Assembly: GCF_000142905.1 (NCBI RefSeq) | Contig: NW_013657655.1 | Coordinates: 65,690-100,198, forward strand | Reading direction: 5' to 3' | Length of the DNA stretch: 34,509 nt | Source: Thecamonas trahens ATCC 50062 | Taxonomy: Eukaryota > Apusozoa > Apusomonadida > Apusomonadidae | In this document: piece after piece, positions 1-8,628 of the stretch | How positions within the stretch are numbered: position 1 is the first letter of the stretch | Layout: each line of letters begins with the position of its first letter | Position numbers and translations under genes: made by a program | Notes under the pieces: model-generated | Told to the model about the DNA's origin: nothing | The model's database searches: none | The model's input: only the letters and a program-made list of their open reading frames with translations

Positions 1-958
1 TTGGGAGGGCTAAAAACAAGACAATTCCCCAGTGCTACGTAATGTCGGTATTATAAGACCCCACCCCCCCACCCCCCTCTACCTACCCACCCTACACACC
101 CCTCTGGGGTTCTATATGTGAACAGTTGCTCAATCGTGTGCATCCATCATTCTTCCTCTTTCAAACAACTCTCCGCACACTCCGCAATTCTGACTACAAG
201 CGTAGACCATGTGTTGACCAATCGCTTGCGCGCTGGCACATCGCCCCCGGTCCTACCCAACCAAAATGCCGCGTTTTGTGGTGCCCGTACAACTTGCAAT
301 GCCACGGTTGAGTTGCCATTGCTGGCCGGCTGCGGTTCGCAACAACATTAATGGTTCGCCAACGATTACGCCCTCATGCCACCCGTCTCTATCGAACACG
401 CAAGCCAAGCCCATGGTAGCTGAAGCAGGACAGACGTACTCTGCGTCCGAGGTGGCCCAACATGGTACTATGGATGACTTTTGGGTACGCTCACACTCGC
501 ACATACCCAACCACACCTACCTCGCCCGTGCCCCCGTTCCCCCCCCCCCCCCCCTCTTTCCCTACACGTGGGAAAACCAATGCCACCTGGGATCCCCGCC
601 ATCCCCCCCCCCCCGCGCCTTCTCGCCTTATCTTCTACCTCCTTGATACACAAACTGGTTCTCACAATCATCCGCAAACTTTGCTTGTGTGCTTGAAAAC
701 GCTCTGCTCTACCTTGGTGTCTCATTTTCTCGGTCTCATTCGGCTTGCTTCGCCCGCTATCGCTATCCTCGCGGGTGTGGGTGGCTCGACTGGCACGGCG
801 CGCCGGCTTGCGGCTGACGACGGCTGGCAACCGCTCAACGTGTTCTCCTGCTCCGGTCCGCAACGTTTGCTTGGGCAACACGTCGGTAATCGAATGATTT
901 TTTTTTTTCTCTTCATGGCTGGCTGGCTTGCCTTTATGTTACTCGTGGCGGGCGGACT
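1..958. other. non-coding 5' flank of the desaturase gene
   Basis: I see no convincing gene here. Short open frames on both strands lack family resemblance and the codon bias of the real genes. The stretch is pyrimidine-rich on the + strand, with C homopolymers at about 539-554 and 603-614 and a run of about 11 T at 898-908. The missing N-terminal exon of the desaturase must lie in this interval or further upstream, but I could not place it. Confidence 0.6.
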
Positions 959-2251
959 GTGCACCTGCACAACAACGACGGACTGCAGATCATCATCCAC
1001 GATGAGGTGTACGACATTACGTCGTTTGTGAGCAAGCACCCGGGCGGGCCGGTCATCGAGCCGTACGCCGGACTTGACGCGACGGACGTCTTTGATGCCA
1101 TGCACCCCGAGTGGGTGACCAAATGGCTGCCGCCGTACCGCATCGGCTCGCTGAACAAGCCCAACGCAACGCCGTTCCAGGCCGAGTACCGCGCGCTGCG
1201 GGCTGACTTTGTCAAGGAGGGCCTCTACGAGTCGCGCAAGACGTTCTACGCCACTATGGCGTCGATCTCGCTCGCGCTCGTGGCCACCGGCATTGTGTGC
1301 ATCGGCGTTATGCCCAACACCTGGTGCTGGAACGCGATTGGCTGCGTTGCGCTGGCGTTCTTCTGGCAGCAGAACGGGTGGATCTCGCACGACTACCTGC
1401 ACTACTCGGTCTTTGACTCGCGTCTCTCGAACTGGGTCCTCCCCTGGATTCTCGGCGCCGTCGGCTCGGGTTACACATACATCTGGTGGTCGCGCAAGCA
1501 CAACACCCACCACGCCGTGCCCAACATTGTTGACGGTGATCCGGACATCGACACGATGCCCATTCTCGCCTGGTCCGAGCGCAACATCCAGCGCGTTGGC
1601 CCGCTCGGTGCCTTTGCTCGCTTCTGGGTCCGCAATCAGGCTTGGTTCTTCATGCCGCTCCTCGCCTTTGCCCGCATCTCGTGGACCATCCAGTCGGGCA
1701 TGACCGTGTTTGAGGACGCCGAGCAGTACGCTGTCTGGCGCCGCTCCAACAAGTCGCTCACCGCCTGGCGCTACATCGAGTCGTTTGGCCAGATCCTGTA
1801 CTGGACCTGGACCTTTGCCCTCTTCTTTGTCTCTCAGGACTCGCTCGTCCACGCCGTCGGCCTCTGGCTCGCCGCTCAGCTCCTCTCGGGCCTCCTCCTC
1901 GCCTCGCCGTTTGTGGTCAACCACTCGGGCATGGAGGTCTTCCACGAGGGCTCGGCCCGGTACGTCAACTTTTTCGAGCTTCAGGCCCGGACCGGCCGCA
2001 ACATCGACCCGTCACTCTTCATGAACTGGTTCACCGGCGGCCTCAACTTCCAGATCGAGCACCACCTGTACCCGCGCATGCCGCGCCACTCGTACCCGCT
2101 CATCAAGCCGCGCGTCGAGGCCCTCTGCGCCAAGCACAACATCCCCTACCACTCGGTCGGCTTCTTCACTGGCCTCGCAGAGGTCGTCCAGCACCTGGCA
2201 AAGACTGGCGCGTCCGTTGACCGCGTCGTTGCCGACGACAAGTCCCTCTAG
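959..2251 (+). CDS. cytochrome b5-fused front-end fatty-acid desaturase (delta-5/6/8 type), 5' end unresolved
   Basis: This is a membrane acyl-lipid desaturase of the ER that inserts a double bond between an existing one and the carboxyl end, in polyunsaturated fatty-acid synthesis. Counting from the GTG at 959, an N-terminal cytochrome b5 domain shows HPGG at residues 27-30 and a second haem-ligand candidate, H49. The three histidine boxes follow: HDYLH (144-148), HNTHH (181-185) and QIEHH (365-369). The Q in place of H in the third box is diagnostic of front-end desaturases. Hydrophobic segments lie near residues 100-135, 225-240 and 280-320. Flanking motifs such as DPDIDT and NWFTGG resemble fungal delta-6 enzymes; regiospecificity cannot be read from sequence. 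The frame has no ATG before residue 48, and an in-frame stop lies at 887-889. The true start is therefore in an upstream exon, with a possible acceptor at 987-988, or is hidden by an error in the T-run near 900. It is convergent with TPLATE, 131 bp away. Confidence 0.93.
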   Translation: MHLHNNDGLQIIIHDEVYDITSFVSKHPGGPVIEPYAGLDATDVFDAMHPEWVTKWLPPYRIGSLNKPNATPFQAEYRALRADFVKEGLYESRKTFYATMASISLALVATGIVCIGVMPNTWCWNAIGCVALAFFWQQNGWISHDYLHYSVFDSRLSNWVLPWILGAVGSGYTYIWWSRKHNTHHAVPNIVDGDPDIDTMPILAWSERNIQRVGPLGAFARFWVRNQAWFFMPLLAFARISWTIQSGMTVFEDAEQYAVWRRSNKSLTAWRYIESFGQILYWTWTFALFFVSQDSLVHAVGLWLAAQLLSGLLLASPFVVNHSGMEVFHEGSARYVNFFELQARTGRNIDPSLFMNWFTGGLNFQIEHHLYPRMPRHSYPLIKPRVEALCAKHNIPYHSVGFFTGLAEVVQHLAKTGASVDRVVADDKSL

Positions 2252-2382
2252 CCGGCTCTGGCACGACGTCACACACACACGCACACATACACACCCTCCT
2301 GCTGCCATTCGAATGAACATGCGCTCTATCTTTCCCTTCTCCGCCCAGCTGAGCAAGGCGACCGGCCTTTTGGCGCTCGGTA

Positions 2383-5300
2383 TTACGCCTTGCCCTGCGC
2401 TCTTGCAGCCTCCCACAGCGCAACGGCGGCGTCGTCAAACCTCGCGCCAGCCTCGCCGCCGCTGCTAGCTCGCCGCCACCCACGGCGGCAAGAAGGCTCG
2501 ACCGACGAAAACACGCCGTCTGCCGCCTGCCGTCTACCGCCTGCCGCTGTCTCCAGCCCGATGGTAGCCATCCACTCGTCGGCGTCGTCGGCGACCACAC
2601 CAAGCACCCGCGCCGACGAGCCGCGGAACTCGACCCGTGCCGCGTATCGCCCGCAGCTGCGATCGGGGAGAGCGTGGACAGCGAGCGCAAGCACGTCGCC
2701 AAACCACGTTGCCGCCACTGCCATGGCCTGGAACGCCCCATCGGTCGGCGTCACCGCAAACGAGACCAGCGTCAGGCGCGACGTGTCCAGCGCCTCGCGC
2801 ACATCTTCGGGCCGCGCGCCCTCACTTGTCCGTGCCGTGAGCGCCATCGATGCTGTTAGCCCTGCCCACACCTCGTGGTACGCCGCCGGCGTCCATCCAC
2901 GCCCACCGTCCACGCCCACCACTGGACAGAGGAAAGTCGAGAGGAGGACAGGGTACGGCGTGCAGTGAACCCGGAGCGACCGCCGCTCCAGCCCGTGATG
3001 CAGCGAGGTCCGTTCCAGCGCCCGCGCCGTTCCGCGCTCGCTCGGCCGCACCGCATCCGGAAAGAACTGCAAGTGGACGTCAATCGAGTTGCCAGCAAAG
3101 CCGGTGACCGTCAGCGGGAGCTCGAGCTCAAACGTCGCGCCGGGCGCCACGTCCTCGAACGTCCGCACGAACGCCTCGTTGCCGACGTCAGCGTGCGCAA
3201 GCTGCCCTCCGATGCCAAGTCGGACTTGAAGGTGGGAAATGAGCAGCTGAGTCCGGTTCGAGCCGCGGAGGCGGAACACAATCCGCGATCGCCCCGGTCG
3301 GCCGAGTGCTGCGCTGTCACCTCGAACGGGTCCGACGGCGCAGAGATGACCCGGACCACGGACAGCGCGCCTAGGTCGCTGCCCGCAGCTCCAACAGCTA
3401 CCGCCACGTTGCCGTCAAAGGCCGCGTGCCCGCCGCTGGACCCGCCAGTAGCAGGAAACGCCGCCGCCGGGTTGTGCACAGGGTGCATCTTGTCAGGCAG
3501 CGCGGCAGCCAGATGATCGAGCATGGCCAGATGCGTCTTGGCCACATCGCGTGCTACAGGCCGCTTGCTTGATCCACGCTGCAGCGAGACGAGCGTACCG
3601 CGGACGAGTGGGGTCACCAACGGCAGCCGCACGGCAAGGATGAGCAGCGCCTCGAGGAGGATCGATGACGGCGGTGGCCGACCAGCCGTCCCCTCGCTGC
3701 TGTGGCTGCCGCCGCTCGCGCCGAGCATGCCTGCGCTTGCCTCGGCGCCCGCCAGCGCTGTCGCCAGTGCCAGTCGCGGCGCGTCGTGGAGCCGGTACGC
3801 AATGCCCATGACCAGTCGCTTGGCTCGGTCCAGTTGCGAGTCGTTGAGCGAGACAAACTGGGCCAGAGTGGCCAGGGCCGAGGACTGCACTTGCGGCGGG
3901 AGCGCATCCACTTGCGCCAGCACCTCGTCGAGCACCCGCTGGAGCTTAGCCTTGAGCCGAGCGTGCGCCGGATTGCCGCGGTTCTCACTCGCTGGCAGGC
4001 CATGGACCCGGCAGGTTACTTCGAGTAGGTCGAGGTATGCCTTGGCCGCCAGCCACCGTGCCTGGGTTGCCCAAGTCAGCACCCGCACGTTCGAGTGTAG
4101 CAACTCGACTGCAACAACCAGCCACACGCCAAGCAGCGCGTGGTTGCTTTCGTCAAGCGCCGCCGCGAGCTTGATGAGCGGAACAGCGGCCTGGCGCAAA
4201 AGCGCGGCGGCAAGCTCCTCACGAAAGAGCGACGGCTGCGAGGCGGTCCACAGTGATGCCAGCCACGGATCGGCAAACAACTCCTGAAGCTGGGTCACTT
4301 GCAGCGCGGCGAGGGAGTGGCTTCCGCTCCCAGTCCCACCCGGCGTGGCTGCGGCCTTGAGCTTGGACGCTGCCGTCTGCTCGAGGACCGAGGCAAAGAC
4401 AAGCGATGCGGCACGCAGGCGGTCGCCCGCGCAGCCTAGCGCTTGCACTGCCTTGAGGATCTTGATCATTACCCGCAGCAAGTACCGCGAGTCAACTACG
4501 TGCACAAGCGAGACAATGTCGGCGAGGAGGCGCGGAAATGCCGCCGTGGCCGAGCCGACCAGCAGCACGTCGAGCCAGGCCAGCACAACCTGGAGCGTCC
4601 ACAGCGCCTGCATCTCCACACCCTGGGCGAGGGCCACCACCCGCGTCCCGACCTCGTACACCAGTGCCACATCGCCGCACTTGAGCAGCGGCAGAAGGTG
4701 CGTCTCCACAAGCTCGTAAACTAGCACCGCCTGAGAGTCCATGTGTTCTGCCCCGACAGCCACCGCCTCGTCGGCTGCAAGCAGGCGCGCCGCGTGCTGC
4801 GCGGCAAAGGCCAGTGCGACAACCGCCGACGTCCGTGGGCCAAACTTGAGGTGTGAGAACCGCTGCAGCGCCAGCTCGTACCGTCGCAGTAGCACCAGCG
4901 CCACCTTGCTGGCCGCGTTCGACATCGGCGCGGTGGTGATGAGCTGTGCCAGCGCGGCAAACGCCCGCGCCGCCACCTTGTCGTCAGTGTCAAAAACCCG
5001 CTCGGCGATGCTCGTCCAGATCTCACTCTGCATCTCAGCATCGACTGTCACCAGCGCCGCCGCCGCAAGACTGTCCACTGCGGCGGCGCGGACGAGCAGT
5101 GAGGGATGCACCAGCGCAGCCAGTGCCCGGGCGAGGTGGCGGTCCAGCAGGTCAGCCACCACCGCCTGCGGTAGCCGTGGCAGCGCCCGCAGCGCCAGCA
5201 CGGTGTGCATCGGCGACGCAGTGTCGACGTCCAGCGCGCAGGCCACTACACTCGCCAAGTCGTCCCATCGCGCATCGGGCACGCCGCAAAGGTAAAGAGG

Positions 5301-5920
5301 ACCTCCCAAGCCAAGCGAACAACCATCAGCGATTCGGCCTCAGGCATGTCTGGTGGCGGGGCGCCCGCAGGCCCGTCACCTGGTCCAGACAAGCCACGTT
5401 GCGGCGACGCTCGACGCAGAGCAGCAGCAATTGCCAGCGGCGAGCCGCCAGATGCGCCCCCGACCGCGCCGCCACTCGCCGAGCCGTTTGCCATTGCCGT
5501 TGCGACGGCAGCTGCCGCCTGAGCTTCGGACATTGACGACGATCGATGGGAATGACGACGACTTGGAGATGAAGCAGGAGACGGCGAGGTGATTGCCGAG
5601 CTGGGAGGTGCCAGGCCAAGAATGGCCTCTGGATGAGGCAGGAGCGACGGCGCACGATGATCTGCAGGAAACGGGTTTGGAGACATAAACGATGTTGATG
5701 GTTGCTGTGATGATAGTGATGCAGATGGTGATGATAATGACGTTGTTGATGATGCTGATGATGATGGAGGTGCCACCAGAGGCAGGACGACGTCGAGGTA
5801 GCCCGTGGGGAGACCGGCACCTTGGGAGACCTGTTCGAGGAGCTGAGAGAGTGCTAAAGTCTGTCGACTGGTCGAGTGCGAGAGCAAGGCTTCCAGTACG
5901 GCGCCTGCTAAGTTCTCCAT
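2383..5920 (-). CDS. TPLATE: TPLATE-like subunit of the TSET/TPLATE endocytic coat complex, with two single-base frame breaks
   Basis: TPLATE is the beta-adaptin-like large subunit of TSET, an ancient coat related to AP complexes and COPI that acts in clathrin-mediated endocytosis at the plasma membrane. The protein reads in three consecutive frames: 5920 to about 5300, about 5300 to 3300, and about 3280 to 2383. The N-terminus begins MENLAGAVLEALL, followed by a Ser/Thr-rich insert, a long alpha-solenoid, and a beta-rich C-terminal region starting near RLRGSNRTQLLISHLQVRLG. Matches remembered from plant TPLATE include SLFREEL (about 4210-4235), the motif around YEVG, and NRTxL followed by VRxGxxG in the appendage-like C-terminus. 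Each junction behaves as if one base is missing. Restoring two bases gives 1180 codons, close to the roughly 1176 residues of the Arabidopsis protein. The start is the ATG at 5920-5918, chosen by similarity to the TPLATE N-terminus. Remote similarity to other adaptin-like solenoids is possible, but colinearity over the whole length favours TPLATE. Confidence 0.82.
5693..5766. repeat. imperfect GAT/ATG trinucleotide repeat
   Basis: Degenerate GAT/GTT/ATG triplets on the + strand. On the minus strand they encode the Ser/Thr-rich low-complexity insert near the N-terminus of the TPLATE-like protein. Confidence 0.8.
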
Positions 5921-6005
5921 GTCTCTTGTCCACGCCCTGCTTCCACCGTTGCCACACCGAGTCGCACGTCGTGTGGTGTCGTCCCTTTGCCCGGCCTGTC
6001 GCCTG

Positions 6006-6054
6006 CCGACCGACCGACCGCCCGACCGACCGACCGCCCGACCAACCGGCCGAC
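6006..6054. repeat. CCGA tetranucleotide repeat in a divergent promoter region
   Basis: About eleven imperfect CCGA units lie between the divergent starts of the TPLATE-like gene (5920, -) and the 611-aa gene (6190, +). The 269-bp spacer must hold both promoters. It also contains a C15 tract at 6113-6127. Confidence 0.85.
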
Positions 6055-6189
6055 TATTTGGCTGCCGCGCCAACGAACGTGCTAACAATCGATGGTGAAC
6101 GATTAATCTCGACCCCCCCCCCCCCCCTCCCCTCCCCCTCGATTAGCCAGGCTTCGATTAAACGTGACAACCGACCACACTCGTCGCCG

Positions 6190-8301
6190 ATGGAGCTGGC
6201 CGGCGTCTCCCTGGAGGAGGTCCGGGAACGGGTAGCAGACATCCGGCAGCATGTCTCCCGTACTAGGACCTTTGTCCGCAAATGCACACTCTACACACAG
6301 TTCGCAAGCAAGGTAAGCTTCTCTTCCATGCCCATAGCCCCTCTCTTCCTCCCTTTGCTCCGCACCCGCTGGCACCAAACCGAGCGCCAAACGGCCGCCG
6401 CTGCCAACGGCCAGCCAACGAAGCAACACGACGGGGAGAAGGGGGGGGGGGGGATAGGGCAACTATTTTACAATCACCACCATCCACACCCCCCACATCC
6501 CCCACAAGCCCCCCCCCCCCACACACACACACACACAACATACTCACGTCACGCGGACATGGTATGGATGGGATCGGGGTGGAGGCAGTTCTTTGCGGCC
6601 AACGCAGGTATCGACCCGCTGACGGTGGGCGCCGTCCTCGAGTCTGCGGTCAACGATCTCGAGTCGGAGTGGAACGCCTTTTTGGGAGCGCATGAGGTGG
6701 AACTTGTGCGGGCGCATGGCCTTGTGGCGCAGTTGCTTCCGCTTCGGCTGGTTCGGATGGTGGACATGCCATCAAAGTCGGCTGCGAGGCTGTTGCTGGC
6801 GTATCGTGGCGCCCTTGATCGGGCCGAGGATCTCAAGCCAGCGCTCCAGTCGGCGCTGGACGCCGGTGAGGACGCATTGAGGGCTGTCCGCGCTCAGCTT
6901 GTGGGCTTTCGTGGAGAGCTCAACGTGGCCGGCGCCCATGCTGCACTCGACTCGCTCATGGCCGAGCGGAGGTATCGTCGCGATTGCGTGGCTTGTGCCG
7001 CACTTCAGGCGCAGGGCAAGGCGCTGCGGAGGTCAACAGCCGCCCACGTCGAGTCGCCGGTTAAGCGCCGGCTGCGGGCGCACGCCGAGACGCTCAACTC
7101 GATCCTGCCGCAGTGGTATGATGCCCGCGGCGCCATCAACGCGGCCGCTGTGCCGGAGCACAACCATGCCGTTGACATCCCTGCCACCCACGAGAGCTAC
7201 CACGAGAGCCGTGGCAACGAGCCTTCCGAGTATGCCGAGTACGCTGGCTACGCCGAGTACGCCACCAATCGGGGCAACGAGCGCGATGGCAGCGGCCATG
7301 AGATGGGCCAGGCGCAGTGGCGCGAGACGCTCGCCGAGGACGTGGCGCAGCGGCGGCGAGCATCGCCTGCGGCCACGCCTGTGCCGTCGCCGCAGGCACC
7401 ACAGCCAGTCGCCGCGCCGCGACATCCCGAGGCCGAGCCAGAAGCAGCGAGCAGTGGATCGCCGCTGCGCGGTCCGTCGCTCTCGGACACGATTGCAGCG
7501 TTGAGTGCGCTGCGTGAGCGCAATCGCAAGCTGCAGCCAGTCAACGATGCAACAGCAGCACCGGAGCCTCGGCCGCGAGCACCATCGACGCCTGGGCCAT
7601 CTGAGGCCCGGCCTGGTCCGGCTCTGGGCACCGCCCCTCTCTCGCTCGACGAGGCAGTGGCGCGGTCATTGCAGCGGCAGGAGGCAGTGGCGGCGGCCAA
7701 GGCGCACGAGGCTGCACGCGAGGCTGAGCTTAACCAGCTCCGTGAGATGCGGAGCTTCCGCGAGCGGCATCCATCGCTGTTTGGACAGCCTGCATCGCCG
7801 TCGCGGCCGGGCCTATACACCGTCGACGGCCTGTACCGGGCGGTGCGGTATGTGCCTGATGAGCACTTTGACGCCTACGACAACGTGTACGGGCGGCTGC
7901 CGGACGACTCGTGGCGCGACTCGTACATCCGGGTCTCGATTCCGGTGGCGTCGACGCTGGTCCCGGCATCGATCCGTGCACGCGGCAAGCCATCGCGCGA
8001 AGCCGCCGTTGCCAATCTCTATCCGGACATTGCGCTCTCGCGCCAGGTTGTGCCCGAGTCGGTGGCCGGTTATTCGGGACCGGTCCGCGCAACTGCCGCC
8101 GGCGTCCGCGACTCGCTCTCGCTCGAGGAGCTGGCACTTCTCGAGATGCGGTCGGCAACCGACGACGAGGTCCGGTCCAACTTTTCGCGTCGGCTCCTCT
8201 CGCGCGAGATCCGCATGCGTCATCAGCTTCAGCGGCTCCATGCTACTCGCCATGTCAAGATCGCCGGTCTTCGTCCGCATGAGGATCCCTACCCCAATTG
8301 A
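6190..8301 (+). CDS. unrecognised 611-aa protein, two exons
   Basis: I do not recognise a family. Exon 1 (6190-6312) encodes 41 residues from ATG and ends at a GTAAGC donor. Exon 2 (6589-8301) starts after a CAG acceptor in the same phase and encodes 570 residues. The first ~240 residues are predicted largely helical. A low-complexity middle follows, with a Tyr/Glu/Ala repeat (YAEYAGYAEYAT) and Pro/Ala-rich stretches. A further helical segment comes next (around SLDEAVARSLQRQEAV). The last ~180 residues look globular, with Tyr/Asp-rich motifs (VPDEHFDAYDNVYG) and a charged tail ending HEDPYPN. There is no signal peptide or transmembrane segment. Codon bias matches the surrounding genes. It is divergent from TPLATE and in tandem with EXO84. 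The continuous frame and biased third positions support a real gene; the function is unknown. Confidence 0.8.
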   Translation: MELAGVSLEEVRERVADIRQHVSRTRTFVRKCTLYTQFASKVSFSSMPIAPLFLPLLRTRWHQTERQTAAAANGQPTKQHDGEKGGGGIGQLFYNHHHPHPPHPPQAPPPHTHTHTTYSRHADMVWMGSGWRQFFAANAGIDPLTVGAVLESAVNDLESEWNAFLGAHEVELVRAHGLVAQLLPLRLVRMVDMPSKSAARLLLAYRGALDRAEDLKPALQSALDAGEDALRAVRAQLVGFRGELNVAGAHAALDSLMAERRYRRDCVACAALQAQGKALRRSTAAHVESPVKRRLRAHAETLNSILPQWYDARGAINAAAVPEHNHAVDIPATHESYHESRGNEPSEYAEYAGYAEYATNRGNERDGSGHEMGQAQWRETLAEDVAQRRRASPAATPVPSPQAPQPVAAPRHPEAEPEAASSGSPLRGPSLSDTIAALSALRERNRKLQPVNDATAAPEPRPRAPSTPGPSEARPGPALGTAPLSLDEAVARSLQRQEAVAAAKAHEAAREAELNQLREMRSFRERHPSLFGQPASPSRPGLYTVDGLYRAVRYVPDEHFDAYDNVYGRLPDDSWRDSYIRVSIPVASTLVPASIRARGKPSREAAVANLYPDIALSRQVVPESVAGYSGPVRATAAGVRDSLSLEELALLEMRSATDDEVRSNFSRRLLSREIRMRHQLQRLHATRHVKIAGLRPHEDPYPN
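6313..6588 (+). other. spliceosomal intron (276 nt) of the 611-aa gene
   Basis: GTAAGC donor at 6313 and CAG acceptor ending at 6588 keep phase 0. The interior is low-complexity: G13 at 6441-6453, a C-run and a CA repeat near 6510-6540. The length is a multiple of three and the intron has no in-frame stop, so the open frame runs through it. Confidence 0.75.
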
Positions 8302-8628
8302 ACGCCTTTACCGCCCACGGCACATGGCACACGGCACACGGCACACAGCACACAGCACACGGTACACAGTAGCATCAATGTGGTGACCATCATCAGCATC
8401 GTCATACTGTACCATCCCACCACACTTTACCCGTATCCACAAATACCTACCATCACATCGCTCCACCATCACATTGCGCCGCCATGTCGCAGTCTCGGCA
8501 GCATGGATACCGACAGCCGCCCCCCCGCCCCCCCGCCCCCCCCCCCCTTGCCCCAACCCCGACACGCCACGCGGCGACACGCCACGACACACCACCGTCT
8601 ACCACCCCCTCCCAACCTCACAGGCGCC
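8302..8628. other. spacer and 5' leader of EXO84 with a CACACGG repeat
   Basis: No gene is seen. Positions 8316-8369 hold a tandem CACACGG/CACACAG repeat directly after the upstream stop codon. C-rich tracts at about 8520-8557 precede CCTCACAG (ending 8623), a good splice-acceptor sequence 5 nt before the EXO84 ATG. A 5'-UTR intron is likely. An in-frame ATG at 8503 is an alternative start but would add only a Pro/His-rich tail. Confidence 0.65.

Noticed and set aside
118-700. Small plus-strand frames before the desaturase
   Set aside because: No codon bias, no homology, and C-homopolymer-driven composition.
722-1945. Long minus-strand open frame (407 codons) opposite the desaturase
   Set aside because: It is the mirror of a conserved coding sequence; GC-rich codon bias removes stop codons on the opposite strand. 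No family resemblance.
5270-5330. Short intron in TPLATE (GTCCTC...GTGTAG) instead of a frame break
   Set aside because: Removing it would delete the conserved WDDLASV segment that matches TPLATE, so a missing base fits better.
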